Positions 1 through 10,562 of a DNA stretch of 33,276 nt are shown in pieces. How positions within the stretch are numbered: the first letter of the stretch is position 1; each line of letters opens with the position of its first letter. Both the position numbers and the translations under genes were made by a program. This DNA is from Bacteroidales bacterium (GTDB taxonomy: Bacteria > Bacteroidota > Bacteroidia > Bacteroidales > UBA10428), in NCBI GenBank assembly GCA_016926205.1, contig JAFGPB010000021.1, positions 1-33,276 of the forward strand. Direction: 5' to 3'. The notes below the pieces were generated by a model, which was given only the letters and a program-made list of their open reading frames with translations, ran no database searches and was not told the origin of the DNA.

Positions 1-2
1 AA

Positions 3-86
3 TACAGATATGCAGGGACCCTGATCAAAAACACATACATTGCGGGCAAAATTGAAAGCATGAATGTGCTTTACAAACATATCTGA
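3..86 (+). CDS. 3' end of a CDS truncated by the window edge, product unknown (...YRYAGTLIKNTYIAGKIESMNVLYKHI*)
   Basis: Frame open from the window start to TGA at 84-86; tail-to-tail with metF. Confidence 0.35.
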   Translation, partial: YRYAGTLIKNTYIAGKIESMNVLYKHI

Positions 87-98
87 ATGGGGTTCAGA

Positions 99-962
99 TC
101 AGAGGTGCAGTGATTCGAAGACTTCGACTGCCGCACGGGATTTGTTCAGCGTATAGAAATGAATTCCGGGGGCGCCTCTGTCAAGGAGATCCATACATTG
201 CCTGATGGCAAAGTCGACACCGGTCTGATATGATTTCTCAGGATTGTCTTTGTACCTTTCAAGCTTTTCATGCAATTCAGCAGGGATGCGGGCGGCGGTC
301 ATATCAGCGAACCTGTTGACCTGAGCATAGCTGGTGATGGGTATGATCCCGGGTATGATCCTGCATTTTATACCGCTCTCACGGGCGCGCCTGGCAAAAC
401 TGAAATATGCGTCGTTTTCGAAGAACAGTTGTGTGATCAGGAAATCAGTGCCTGAATTGTATTTGTTTTTCAGATGTCCGATGTCTTCCTCCAGAGTTTG
501 CGCTTCAGGATGTTTTTCGGGATATGCTGCCCCGCCTATTGAAAAAGCATAATGTTTCCTGACAAAACGGATCAGATCACTGGCATGTGAAAATCCGTCT
601 TTTGGAGCCTGAAAAGAAACGGATCCTTTCGGTGGATCTCCCCTGAGGAGCATCAGGTTTTCAACACCAAGCTTTTGAAGGTTCAGCATATCACTAAAGA
701 TCTTATCCCTGTCAGAACCCACGCAAGTGTAATGTGCCACGGTTGTCAGTCCGATTTTGTTCTGAAGGTAGTCGACCAGTGCAAAAGTTTTTTCCTGGCT
801 TGAACCTCCTGCTCCATAGGTTACAGAGACAAATGAGGGATTGAGCTTAACAAGCTGGCCTACATTAATTCCGAAATCAACTGCCGAGATCTCGTCTTTG
901 GGAGGGAAAAACTCAAATGAGAATGTCCTATCCGTATGTTGCATAATTTCCCGGATCTTCAT
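99..962 (-). CDS. metF: 5,10-methylenetetrahydrofolate reductase
   Basis: 287 aa; FSFEFFPPKDE, SVTYGAGGS, LRGDPP, GGAAYPEKHPEA, TDFLITQLFF, IPGIIPI motifs typical of MetF. Confidence 0.95.
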   Translation of the reverse strand: MKIREIMQHTDRTFSFEFFPPKDEISAVDFGINVGQLVKLNPSFVSVTYGAGGSSQEKTFALVDYLQNKIGLTTVAHYTCVGSDRDKIFSDMLNLQKLGVENLMLLRGDPPKGSVSFQAPKDGFSHASDLIRFVRKHYAFSIGGAAYPEKHPEAQTLEEDIGHLKNKYNSGTDFLITQLFFENDAYFSFARRARESGIKCRIIPGIIPITSYAQVNRFADMTAARIPAELHEKLERYKDNPEKSYQTGVDFAIRQCMDLLDRGAPGIHFYTLNKSRAAVEVFESLHL

Positions 963-1007
963 GATCTGCTTACTGATACATTATATACGGTGCGTTTGCG
1001 GGCTTTG

Positions 1008-4000
1008 TTATCTGTAATTCAAATTTGATGCCAGAAGATTTTCTATCCGCCTCAATGACAGGCCTTTTCTGAAGGCATAATCTGAAGCCTGATCCCTGCT
1101 GATTTTGCCTACATGAAAATATTTTGAACGCGGATGCGCAAAAATAAGTCCGCTTACAGATGCAGGGGGATTCATTGAAAATGTTTCGGTAAGCGTAATT
1201 CCCGTATTGTGTTCAGCATCGAGCAAACGGAACAGCATTTGTTTCTCAGAATGATCCGGACAGGCGGGATACCCGTGGGCAGGTCTGATTCCCCTGTATC
1301 TTTCCAGCAGAAGAGCTTCGGGGGACAGGTTTTCATCCGGAGCGTATCCCCACAATTCTTTTCTCACCTTTTCATGTATCAGCTCGGTAAAGGCTTCCGC
1401 CAGTCTGTCGGCCAGTGCTTTGACCATAATGATACGATAGTCGTCCTGCTTGCTCTCAAATTCCCGTATCATCGATTCTGTACCCAGACCGGCAGTGACG
1501 GCAAATGCCCCGATGTAGTCTTCCAGTCCGCTGGATTTCGGTGCAATGAAATCGGACAGGCATAAATTTTCCAAGCCGTTGGTCTTCAATTCCTGATTCC
1601 TGAGGTTGCAAAAACGTGTCTGAACTTCCTGCCGGGTATGGTCCCTGTAAACCTCAATGTCATCACCCACAGCATTGGCTGGAAAAATTCCAATCACCGC
1701 ATTTGCAGTTATACGTCCTTCAACGGAAATCCAGTCAAGAAACGCAATCGCGTCATCATAAAGCTTTCTTGCCTCGGATCCCTTTTCAGGATCATTCAGG
1801 ATGTCCGGAAACCTGCCTCTCAATTGCCATACGACAAAAAAGAAAACCCAGTTGATGTATCGCCGGATCTCTTCAACCGAATAATTCTTATATATTTTAA
1901 TTCCCGTAAACCGTGGGATATTGATTGGTTCCTGGTCCCAGTCAATCTTAAGTCTGTTTTGCCTGGCTGCTTCAAGTGTAATGTATTCGGTCCTTTTTTT
2001 CACGCCCTCGTATGTCCTGCGCAATTCTTCATATTCATCCCGCATCAGCCTTTCGAATGACCTGTTTTTGGATGCGGACAGCAGGTTGCCGGTAACTCCG
2101 ACACTTTTTGAAGCATCTTTCACATGTACGACCGGTCCGTGATAATGTGGCGCTATTTTCACTGCAGTATGTATTTTGGAAGTTGTTGCACCACCGATCA
2201 GCAAGGGAATATTTACATGCTGTTTTTCAAGCTGTTTGGCAGCATCCGCCATGATTTCGAGGGAAGGTGTGATCAGTCCGCTTAATCCGATGATATCAAC
2301 TTTGTTGTTGAGGGCCTCCCTGATGATCTTTTCCGTCGGGACCATCACACCGAGGTCAATTACCTCATAATTGTTACATGAAAGTACGATGCCGACAATG
2401 TTCTTGCCTATGTCGTGCACATCGCCCTTTACCGTGGCCAGCAGAATCTTACCGGCTGAACGGATCCCGGATCCCGGATCCGTATCCTTTTCCTGTTCAA
2501 TGAAAGGCTGAAGGACAGACACTGCCTTTTTCATCACCCGGGCACTTTTAACCACCTGGGGAAGAAACATTTTGCCTTCACCAAAAAGATCACCCACGAC
2601 TGACATACCGTTCATCAGAGGACCTTCAATCACGTGAAGGGCCTTCGGATATTTTTCTCTTGCCTCAAGAACATCTTCTTCGATATAATCCGTAATTCCT
2701 TTGATGATCGCATGATTGATCCTGTCCTCCAGATCCATGGAACGCCATTCAAGTGCTTTGTCCTCTCTAGCCCTGCTGATCTGGTTTTTACCTGCATACT
2801 CAATCAGGCGTTCCGTGGCATCCTTCCGCCGGTTTAACACCGCATCTTCAGTCAGTTCAAGCAGATCAGCAGGAAGTTCGTCGTAAACTGCAAGCATACC
2901 GGGATTGACTATGCCCATATCCAGACCTGCCCTGATGGCGTGGTAAAGAAAAACCGAATGCATGGCTTCCCGAATGATATTGTTGCCTCTGAAAGCAAAG
3001 GAAAGGTTGCTGATACCCCCGCTTACCTTTGCATGCGGCAGGTTCTCCTTGATCCAGGTCACCGTCCTGATGAAATCCACAGCATAATTGTTGTGTTCCT
3101 CTAAACCTGTGCCGATGGCAAGAACATTGGGATCAAAAATGATGTTTTCCGGTGCAAATTCTGCTTTTGTGGTCAATAACCGGTATGCTCGCTCGCAGAT
3201 CGAGATCCTGCGTTCATATGTATCCGCCTGACCTTGTTCATCAAAAGCCATGACCACGATGGCAGCACCATATTGCTTCACCTTCCCGGCATATGAAAGG
3301 AAAACTTCTTCTCCTTCTTTCAGGCTCAGGGAATTCACAACCGGTTTGCCCTGAACACATTTCAATCCTGCTTCCAGGACCGACCATTGGGATGAATCGA
3401 TCATAAACGGCAATTTTGCGATCTCCGGTTCGGAAGCAAGCATGTTTAAGTAACGCACCATACATTGCTCCGCATCCAGCATGGCATCATCCATGCAAAT
3501 ATCCAGTATCTGTGCGCCGCCTTCAACCTGGTCACGCGCTATGGCGACAGCTTCCTCGAATTTTTCCTCGCGTATCAGCCTGGCAAATTTTGCAGAACCT
3601 GCAACATTCGTTCGCTCACCTACATTGACAAAATTGCTCTCACTGGTGATTTTCAGGGTTTCGAGTCCGCTGACACAGGTGACGGTCTGCAACGCCGGGA
3701 TGTTCCGGGGCGGATAGGCCGATGCAAGTTCAGCAAAAGCTTTAATATGTTCAGGAGTAGTTCCGCAGCAGCCTCCAAGAATATTCAGGCATTTGTTTTC
3801 AAGATAATCCGTGAAAAGCGCTTTCATGCTTCCGGGTGTATCGTCATATTCACCGAACTGGTTGGGAAGTCCGGCATTGGGATGGGCGCTGGTAAAATAA
3901 GGCGATTTATCCGCCAGTTCGCGTACATAGGGAAGCATTTCTTTTGCCCCGAGGGCACAATTCACGCCGACGCTCAGGGGCCGGGCATGGGATACGGAAT

Positions 4001-4691
4001 GAAGAAATGCTTCGATCGTTTGTCCGGACAGCATTCTGCCACTTGCATCCGTTATTGTGGCTGAAATCATGACAGGCAGTCTTTTCCTCTTATTTTTGAA
4101 AAGCTCATCAATCGCGTATAACGCAGCCTTTGCATTGAGTGTATCGAAAACGGTTTCGATGAGCAGCAGATCGGCACCACCTTCCATCAACGCCCGGGCC
4201 TGTTCTCCGTATGCAGCAACCAGATCATCAAAGGTGACGGCCCGGAAACCCGGATCATTCACATCAGGCGAAAGGGATGCCGTTTTGTTGGTCGGTCCGA
4301 GTGAACCTGCAACATACCTGGGTTTTGAGGGATTGCGACTGGTAACATCATGCGCTGCAACGGCGGCGATCCTTGCTGATTCATAATTCATTTCGTATAC
4401 AAAGCTGCTCAGTGCATAATCGGACTGGGATATTGCATTTGCGTTGAATGTGTTGGTCTCGATAATATCCGCGCCTGCATTCAGGTATTCAAGGTGTATC
4501 TGCTTTATCGCTTCCGGTTGTGTGAGGGAAAGGACATCATGATTTCCCTTCAGGTTGCTCCTGTGGTCACCGAACCGTTTTCCGCGATAGTCGTTTTCCC
4601 CAAACCGGAGTTTCTGTATAAGTGTTCCCATTGCTCCGTCAAGCAACAGGATCCTTTCAGACAGCAGGTCTATTATATCTGGTTTGTTCAT
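1008..4691 (-). CDS. metH: cobalamin-dependent methionine synthase
   Basis: 1227 aa; [33 protein letters not shown]12-binding [14 protein letters not shown]-activation domain near the C-terminus ([11 protein letters not shown]). Confidence 0.97.
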   Translation of the reverse strand: MNKPDIIDLLSERILLLDGAMGTLIQKLRFGENDYRGKRFGDHRSNLKGNHDVLSLTQPEAIKQIHLEYLNAGADIIETNTFNANAISQSDYALSSFVYEMNYESARIAAVAAHDVTSRNPSKPRYVAGSLGPTNKTASLSPDVNDPGFRAVTFDDLVAAYGEQARALMEGGADLLLIETVFDTLNAKAALYAIDELFKNKRKRLPVMISATITDASGRMLSGQTIEAFLHSVSHARPLSVGVNCALGAKEMLPYVRELADKSPYFTSAHPNAGLPNQFGEYDDTPGSMKALFTDYLENKCLNILGGCCGTTPEHIKAFAELASAYPPRNIPALQTVTCVSGLETLKITSESNFVNVGERTNVAGSAKFARLIREEKFEEAVAIARDQVEGGAQILDICMDDAMLDAEQCMVRYLNMLASEPEIAKLPFMIDSSQWSVLEAGLKCVQGKPVVNSLSLKEGEEVFLSYAGKVKQYGAAIVVMAFDEQGQADTYERRISICERAYRLLTTKAEFAPENIIFDPNVLAIGTGLEEHNNYAVDFIRTVTWIKENLPHAKVSGGISNLSFAFRGNNIIREAMHSVFLYHAIRAGLDMGIVNPGMLAVYDELPADLLELTEDAVLNRRKDATERLIEYAGKNQISRAREDKALEWRSMDLEDRINHAIIKGITDYIEEDVLEAREKYPKALHVIEGPLMNGMSVVGDLFGEGKMFLPQVVKSARVMKKAVSVLQPFIEQEKDTDPGSGIRSAGKILLATVKGDVHDIGKNIVGIVLSCNNYEVIDLGVMVPTEKIIREALNNKVDIIGLSGLITPSLEIMADAAKQLEKQHVNIPLLIGGATTSKIHTAVKIAPHYHGPVVHVKDASKSVGVTGNLLSASKNRSFERLMRDEYEELRRTYEGVKKRTEYITLEAARQNRLKIDWDQEPINIPRFTGIKIYKNYSVEEIRRYINWVFFFVVWQLRGRFPDILNDPEKGSEARKLYDDAIAFLDWISVEGRITANAVIGIFPANAVGDDIEVYRDHTRQEVQTRFCNLRNQELKTNGLENLCLSDFIAPKSSGLEDYIGAFAVTAGLGTESMIREFESKQDDYRIIMVKALADRLAEAFTELIHEKVRKELWGYAPDENLSPEALLLERYRGIRPAHGYPACPDHSEKQMLFRLLDAEHNTGITLTETFSMNPPASVSGLIFAHPRSKYFHVGKISRDQASDYAFRKGLSLRRIENLLASNLNYR

Positions 4692-4729
4692 GACTTGTTC
4701 AATCCGGTTGAGGAGGTTGCTAAAAGAGG

Positions 4730-4737
4730 CAAAGTTA
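4730..4737 (-). promoter_or_regulatory. candidate Bacteroidota -7 box TAACTTTG upstream of metH
   Basis: Matches TAnnTTTG; about 40 nt upstream of the ATG; no clean -33 TTTG. Confidence 0.35.
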
Positions 4738-4841
4738 ATAAAGCAGATCCATTAATTATGAATACACAACCAAAGAAATACACTCACCATAACATTTGGG
4801 ACAAGCGGATAATGCCGGGTAAGTTTGTACAGTTGGGCACT

Positions 4842-6746
4842 TTACTGCAAGAGTTTTAATAATGTGCTGATGTTGGTTTCATTAATTATGTTTTTGCCCT
4901 GTGGTGTGTACATGTAATTCAGGCGTTCCATATAACGTTCCAGGATCCGGGGCCTTACAATTTTTAAGGTACTGTTCAACAACCGGTTCTCTTCGGTAAA
5001 ACCTTCATCAATAAGGGCGAAACTTGCGGGCAGCCAACGATACGGGAACATACCATCAAACTTACCCCCTTTCAGAAACTGATTGATCTGAAAACTGATC
5101 AGCTGAATGATCAATCCGGGCATGTCTGCATTTGCCTCAATACCATGTTTTTTCATATAGGACATAATTGAAGCGACATCCGGATATATCAATGCACTGG
5201 TATAAGCATTCTGATTGTTGTAAAGGACACATTGATCAATAAAATCCGAATGCTGAACGATTGACTCTTCAATGCTTTCGGGACTGTATTTTTCCCCGTC
5301 ATCACTGATCAAAAGACTTTTAAATCTGCCCAGGACATACAGGAATCCGTCACGGTCGAAATAACCCAGATCGCCAGTATACAACCATCCGTCCCTGATT
5401 GTTTCCTGTGTCGTCTGAGGATTTTTCCAGTAACCCACCATTACATTCTCTCCTTTCACGACAATTTCTCCCGGTTCGCCGACCGGAACCTCCCTGCCTT
5501 CATCATCGCAGATCTTAACGTCGATATTATCGACCAGGGTTCCCGATGAACCCATCTTATGCCTTGCAGGCGTATTCGCCGATATCACGGGTGAAGCCTC
5601 CGTAAGTCCGTACCCCTGGTACATGGGAATTCCAATGCCATAAAAGAATTTTTGCAGGTCGATGTCAAGCAATGCGCCACCACCAATAAAATATTCAAGC
5701 CTGCCGCCAAAATTTTCACGGATTTTCCTGAAAATTATTAGATCAAAAATATCATTAAGAAGCTTTAAAAGGATCCTGAATCCTTTGCCCTTATTGAATC
5801 CCGTGCCGTTGTAAAGATGTGCGATCTTCAGTCCGGCATTGAACAGTTTCACTGCTGCCTGTCCTTTTTCCCTGATACCTTTTTCAATGTTCTTCCTGAA
5901 GTTCTTCGCCAGTGAAGGTACGCTCAACAGCAGGTAAGGCCTGTTTTCCTTAATATTCACGGGAATGTTCTTCAGGGTTTCCATAGGTGTCGATCCGACC
6001 TGAACGGAGGCAAGACTTGCTCCACATGACATGAGTGTATAGATGCCGCATGTATGTGTGAACGAATGGTCCCAGGGTAAGATCAGAAGGGTAGTCCAGA
6101 ACATGGGTATGGTAAAAAGGCTCAGGGACTGTTCGATGTTGGCGGTATAATTCCGGTGGCTCAGTACAATACCCTTGGGATCTGCCGTCGTTCCGGAAGT
6201 GTAACAGATGTTTGCATAATCGTTCTCAGTGACGGACTGCCATCTTTCCTGCAATTGGATGGCATGCTTCCTGAGGAATTCCCTGCCACTTTCAATGATA
6301 TCGTGATAATATAAAACAAAATCCTCATTGTGTTCCGTTTCATCAAGAAGAATAATTTTTTCCAGTGCTCCGAGGTCCTGTTTAAGCGGAAAAATCTTTT
6401 TTGCCTGGTTTTTTGATACAATGATGTATTTTGCTTCAGAATGATTCAGCCTGAAAATGAGATCGGCAGGTTCCGAGAGTCTCACAGAAAGGGGTACATC
6501 AACTGCACCTGCAAAAAAAATACCGAGCTCACAGATCACCCAGTCATTTCTGTTCTCCGAAAGCAATGCGATCCGGTCTCCTTTTTTTATTCCCAGCTGC
6601 ATAAGTCCGGCTGCGAAATAATGAACTTTTTCCTGTACTTCTTTAAAGGTTGTGCCTTTGTAATTATTATTGCTTTTTTCCAGCAGAAAAACGTTATTGC
6701 TGTATCTGGTCACGCAATCTTCGAAAAGACGGGGCAGAGTTCTCAT
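4842..6746 (-). CDS. AMP-binding long-chain fatty acid--CoA ligase family protein
   Basis: 634 aa; YTSGTTADPKGIVLSHRN, YQGYGLTEASPVIS, GWLYTGDLGYFDRDGFLYVLGR. Confidence 0.9.
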   Translation of the reverse strand: MRTLPRLFEDCVTRYSNNVFLLEKSNNNYKGTTFKEVQEKVHYFAAGLMQLGIKKGDRIALLSENRNDWVICELGIFFAGAVDVPLSVRLSEPADLIFRLNHSEAKYIIVSKNQAKKIFPLKQDLGALEKIILLDETEHNEDFVLYYHDIIESGREFLRKHAIQLQERWQSVTENDYANICYTSGTTADPKGIVLSHRNYTANIEQSLSLFTIPMFWTTLLILPWDHSFTHTCGIYTLMSCGASLASVQVGSTPMETLKNIPVNIKENRPYLLLSVPSLAKNFRKNIEKGIREKGQAAVKLFNAGLKIAHLYNGTGFNKGKGFRILLKLLNDIFDLIIFRKIRENFGGRLEYFIGGGALLDIDLQKFFYGIGIPMYQGYGLTEASPVISANTPARHKMGSSGTLVDNIDVKICDDEGREVPVGEPGEIVVKGENVMVGYWKNPQTTQETIRDGWLYTGDLGYFDRDGFLYVLGRFKSLLISDDGEKYSPESIEESIVQHSDFIDQCVLYNNQNAYTSALIYPDVASIMSYMKKHGIEANADMPGLIIQLISFQINQFLKGGKFDGMFPYRWLPASFALIDEGFTEENRLLNSTLKIVRPRILERYMERLNYMYTPQGKNIINETNISTLLKLLQ

Positions 6747-6882
6747 AATATCATATGTTTTTTATTTCAGGACCAATATAAAATAAAAAAACGAATGCTG
6801 AAACTGCAGGCTGTTAAAATCAATGGCCCGTCAAGAATTTGATGAGGAAGGAATTCGAAATGGCTGTCAAGATACTTGCAAC

Positions 6883-7278
6883 TTAACGGGTGGCGACAGG
6901 ATTCAGCAAATTTGCAATGCGGCTGAGCAAATCTTCAATGCTGACAGGTTTTGAAACGTAATCATCGCACCCTGCTGCCAGACACTGCTCGATTTCATCG
7001 CTGTATGTATTGGCGGTGTGTGCGATAATGGGAAGCTCGGGCTTGAATGATTTGATCTGCCTTACAGCTTCGAGTCCGTCCACTACAGGCAGTTGCAAAT
7101 CCATGATCACAATGTCAATATATTTATAAATCTTACAATAATCTATTGCCATTCTTCCGTTAATGGCCCAGATGACTTTGATTCTTGTAAACCTAGCAAA
7201 GATCAGTTCCAGATAACGGTAATTCATTTCGTCATCTTCTGTGATCAGTATGGTCCGGTTGCTCCAGTCGTACGACAT
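6883..7278 (-). CDS. stand-alone CheY-like response regulator receiver protein (ORF track extends to 7308; MSYDWSNRTILITEDDEMN at 7278 is the likelier start)
   Basis: TILITEDDEMN acidic pocket, VIMDLQLPVVDG phospho-acceptor, KPVSIEDLL; no output domain. Confidence 0.88.
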   Translation of the reverse strand: MSYDWSNRTILITEDDEMNYRYLELIFARFTRIKVIWAINGRMAIDYCKIYKYIDIVIMDLQLPVVDGLEAVRQIKSFKPELPIIAHTANTYSDEIEQCLAAGCDDYVSKPVSIEDLLSRIANLLNPVATR

Positions 7279-7467
7279 GATTTTAACGCTTAAAAGATTT
7301 GTTTTCAATTATGTATACGATTGCTCCCGGGTTACACTGAACTTTAATTGATGAATAGTTCAGGGTTGGTGTCGAACAGATTCTTTGACACGATTAAAGA
7401 GGTTGTGTATGTTCGAAAAATGTTCATTGTTATCTGTCTCTGATCCCGATATGATGTCAGAAATAGA

Positions 7468-7475
7468 TATCTTTG
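7468..7475 (+). promoter_or_regulatory. candidate -7 box TATCTTTG upstream of dnaX
   Basis: Matches TAnnTTTG, 18 nt upstream of ATG 7494. Confidence 0.4.
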
Positions 7476-7493
7476 CACTTTAAGTTCATATAT

Positions 7494-9245
7494 ATGGCTA
7501 ATTATATTGTATCTGCCCGGAAATACAGACCTGTGTCTTTTGATGCCGTTATCGGACAATCCGCTGTGACCGCCACACTCAGAAATGCCGTCAGAACAGG
7601 ACAAATTGCGCACGCGTATTTGTTCTGTGGACCACGGGGTGTGGGAAAAACAACCTGCGCGCGTATTCTTGCACGGACCCTGAATTGTTACAATCTTGAC
7701 GATTCCGCAGAAGCATGCGGAACATGTGAATCCTGTATGGCCTTTAATGAATCCAGGTCATTTAACATTCATGAACTTGATGCTGCTTCCAACAATTCTG
7801 TCGATGACATTCGCAGTCTGATTGAAAGAGTGCGAATTCACCCCCAGGTAGGGAAATACAGCATATACATCATCGACGAAGTGCACATGTTGTCCCAGTC
7901 GGCTTTCAACGCTTTCCTGAAAACACTTGAAGAACCGCCCCTGCACGCAATATTTATACTGGCAACGACTGAAAAGCATAAGATACTTCCTACCATTCTT
8001 TCACGTTGCCAGGTTTTTGACTTCAACAGGATCAGAGCAGAAGATATCATAACCTATCTGATGAAGATTGCAGATTCAGAAAATGTAAGATATGAAAAAG
8101 ATGCATTGCATGTGATTGCCGTCAAAGCAGAAGGTTCCCTGCGTGATGCCTTATCGATTTTCGACCAGACTGTAAGTTTTACCGGTAATAACATCACCTA
8201 CAAGGAGGTTGTGGATAACCTCAATGTGCTTAACCATGAGTACTATTTCAGGCTGACGGAAGCTTTTCTGGATCGATTGACTGCAAACGCATTGTTGATC
8301 TTTGATGAGATCCTTTCAAAAGGTTTTGACGGATTCCATTTCATAGGCGGTTTGTCAGGACATTTTCGCGATCTTCTGGTGAGTCATGATGTGGAAACCA
8401 TTCAATTGCTGGAAGCGGGTGAAACGATGAAGGACCGGTACATGAAACAGGCTTCTTTATGCACTCCTGAATTTTTGTTTCAGGCACTTGAAATCTGCAA
8501 CCAATGTGAAGTCGGTTATAAATCAAGCAAGAATCAGCGGTTTCATGTTGAACTGGCACTGATCAGACTCAGCAATCTAAATGCTGAAAAAAAAAACCTG
8601 AATCTTAAAAAAGATCAGATATTTGTTCCAGAAATCGCTTCATCTTCCGGAAACAAGGCAAAAGAGAATGCAAGGATCACAGAAGAGCATCACAACGTTA
8701 TACCCAAGGCGATAATTAATGAACCGGGTAATAAGTACACGGTTTCCGGTAAGAACATATCCATAAAAAAAGCACTGGCAGCAAAACCGGAGGAGCATAC
8801 TGAAGGTGATCAGGAACCGGATGAGGTTGGCATGGAATTGCCTGAAGATCATCACGGTTCGGGTTATAGTGAAGGAACGATATCAGAGGAGTTTCTGCAG
8901 ATGTGCTGGACAGCATACGCGGATCAGATCCGAAAGATCAGGCCCAGAATGTCTGTTGCGCTTAAATGCACCCGACCGGAAATCTTCCCGGGGAACAGAA
9001 TCAGAATAACGTTAAGCAATCAGGCACAGCTTGAAGAATTTAATAAGAACACAAGAACAGAATTGGAAAGATTTCTGCAGCGTGAATTGCAAAATCGGGA
9101 AGTCTCGGTTGAAATATCAATTTCCGAAACTGCTGAGGGAGATCATGTCAAATTATATACAAATGATGAGAAATTTGTCCATATGAACAAGAAAAATCCA
9201 GTACTGTCAAAATTAAAGGAAACTCTAAACCTGGAACTGGAATAG
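7494..9245 (+). CDS. dnaX: DNA polymerase III subunit gamma/tau (start moved to ATG 7494 from the track's TTG at 7473)
   Basis: [26 protein letters not shown] Walker [42 protein letters not shown]. Confidence 0.96.
   Translation: MANYIVSARKYRPVSFDAVIGQSAVTATLRNAVRTGQIAHAYLFCGPRGVGKTTCARILARTLNCYNLDDSAEACGTCESCMAFNESRSFNIHELDAASNNSVDDIRSLIERVRIHPQVGKYSIYIIDEVHMLSQSAFNAFLKTLEEPPLHAIFILATTEKHKILPTILSRCQVFDFNRIRAEDIITYLMKIADSENVRYEKDALHVIAVKAEGSLRDALSIFDQTVSFTGNNITYKEVVDNLNVLNHEYYFRLTEAFLDRLTANALLIFDEILSKGFDGFHFIGGLSGHFRDLLVSHDVETIQLLEAGETMKDRYMKQASLCTPEFLFQALEICNQCEVGYKSSKNQRFHVELALIRLSNLNAEKKNLNLKKDQIFVPEIASSSGNKAKENARITEEHHNVIPKAIINEPGNKYTVSGKNISIKKALAAKPEEHTEGDQEPDEVGMELPEDHHGSGYSEGTISEEFLQMCWTAYADQIRKIRPRMSVALKCTRPEIFPGNRIRITLSNQAQLEEFNKNTRTELERFLQRELQNREVSVEISISETAEGDHVKLYTNDEKFVHMNKKNPVLSKLKETLNLELE
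8587..8596 (+). promoter_or_regulatory. A10 homopolymer, candidate slippage site for a truncated gamma-like product
   Basis: gctgAAAAAAAAAAcctgaatcttaa; -1 frame TAA at 8606-8608, +1 frame TGA at 8599-8601. Confidence 0.55.
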
Positions 9246-9271
9246 ATCAGAACACAAATCACAGGCCTCAA

Positions 9272-10504
9272 ATGGAAGGAAAAAGAATATACAATCAGAA
9301 CGGAACACTGATCGTGCCCGATCATCCTGTCATTCCCTATATCGAAGGTGACGGAACCGGTCCGGATATCTGGGCGGCTGCCGTCCGTGTATTCGATGCA
9401 GCAGTCGGAAATGCTTATGCCGGAAAGCGCAAGATTTTATGGAAGGAGGTGATGGCCGGAGAGAAATCCTTCCAGGCATCTGGTGAATGGTTGCCCGATG
9501 CAACACTGGATACAATCAGAGAATATCTTGTGGCCATCAAGGGGCCTCTCACCACGCCCGTGGGCGGAGGCATACGGTCCTTGAATGTTGCCCTGCGGCA
9601 GATACTTGATCTCTATGTATGTCTCAGGCCCATCAGATATTACGAGGGTGTGCCTTCTCCCGTTAAAAATCCAGCACATACAAGTATGGTCATCTTCAGG
9701 GAAAATTCGGAAGATATTTATGCTGGAATTGAATGGATGTCCGGATCCGATCCGGTAAAAAAAGTCATTGACTTTCTGGTTCGTGAAATGGGTGTTACAA
9801 AAATCCGTTTTCCGGAATCCTCTTCCATTGGAATCAAACCTGTTTCAAGGGAGGGTACTGAAAGACTGATAAGGTCTGCCATCCGTTACTGCATCAGGCA
9901 CCGGCTGCCTTCTGTGACAATGGTTCATAAAGGAAACATCATGAAATACACGGAGGGAGCATTTCGTGACTGGGGCTATCAGCTGGTAAAGAACGAATTC
10001 AATGCGGTTGAAATTGACGGAGGTCCATGGTGCAGCATGAAAAATCCGGATTCAGGGGAAGAGATCCTTATTAAGGATGTCATTGCAGATGCTTTTTTAC
10101 AGCAAATTCTTACGAGACCCGCTGAATATTCTGTTATTGCCACCCTGAACCTGAACGGAGATTATATTTCGGATGCCCTTGCCGCAATCGTGGGAGGAAT
10201 AGGAATTGCTCCGGGAGCCAACATCAATTATGAGACCGGACATGCTGTTTTTGAGGCCACTCATGGCACAGCACCCAAATATGCCGGAAAGGATATGGTA
10301 AATCCCGGATCATTGATATTGTCAGGTGTGATGATGATGGAATACCTCGGTTGGGACGCTGCCGGTGAACTGATCATTAAAGGATTGCAGAAATCCATTA
10401 AAGCCGGAAAAGTGACCTATGATTTTGAAAGGCTTCTGCCCGGTGCCACCAGGCTCAGATGTTCGGAATTTGCCAATGAAATCATCAGGAATATGAAATC
10501 ATAA
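9272..10504 (+). CDS. icd: isocitrate dehydrogenase (NADP-dependent type)
   Basis: 410 aa; [73 protein letters not shown]. Confidence 0.95.
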   Translation: MEGKRIYNQNGTLIVPDHPVIPYIEGDGTGPDIWAAAVRVFDAAVGNAYAGKRKILWKEVMAGEKSFQASGEWLPDATLDTIREYLVAIKGPLTTPVGGGIRSLNVALRQILDLYVCLRPIRYYEGVPSPVKNPAHTSMVIFRENSEDIYAGIEWMSGSDPVKKVIDFLVREMGVTKIRFPESSSIGIKPVSREGTERLIRSAIRYCIRHRLPSVTMVHKGNIMKYTEGAFRDWGYQLVKNEFNAVEIDGGPWCSMKNPDSGEEILIKDVIADAFLQQILTRPAEYSVIATLNLNGDYISDALAAIVGGIGIAPGANINYETGHAVFEATHGTAPKYAGKDMVNPGSLILSGVMMMEYLGWDAAGELIIKGLQKSIKAGKVTYDFERLLPGATRLRCSEFANEIIRNMKS

Positions 10505-10531
10505 ATGCTGGTAAAACCGTTTGAAATGGTT

Positions 10532-10539
10532 TATTTTTG
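10532..10539 (+). promoter_or_regulatory. candidate -7 box TATTTTTG upstream of secA
   Basis: Matches TAnnTTTG, 23 nt upstream of ATG 10563. Confidence 0.4.
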
Positions 10540-10562
10540 CAATATGCAGAACAGAAGATAAT

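Noticed and set aside
3465-4064. 199-codon plus-strand ORF antisense to metH
   Set aside because: metH is conserved and unambiguous on the minus strand; the antisense frame has no recognisable motif.
4692-4841. Cobalamin or SAM riboswitch upstream of metH
   Set aside because: Only 150 bp intergenic, no recognisable B12-box or SAM-I core, and the likely -7 box leaves a leader of about 30 nt.
6513-6520. A8 run (T8 on the coding strand) in the acyl-CoA ligase as a phase-variable tract
   Set aside because: Encodes conserved GIFFAG context; run is short and there is no sign of contingency function.
8604-8615. E. coli-like AAAAAAG frameshift heptamer just after the dnaX A10 run
   Set aside because: Present as TAAAAAAG but its phase (CTT AAA AAA GAT) does not give X XXY YYZ in the zero frame; the A10 run is the better candidate.
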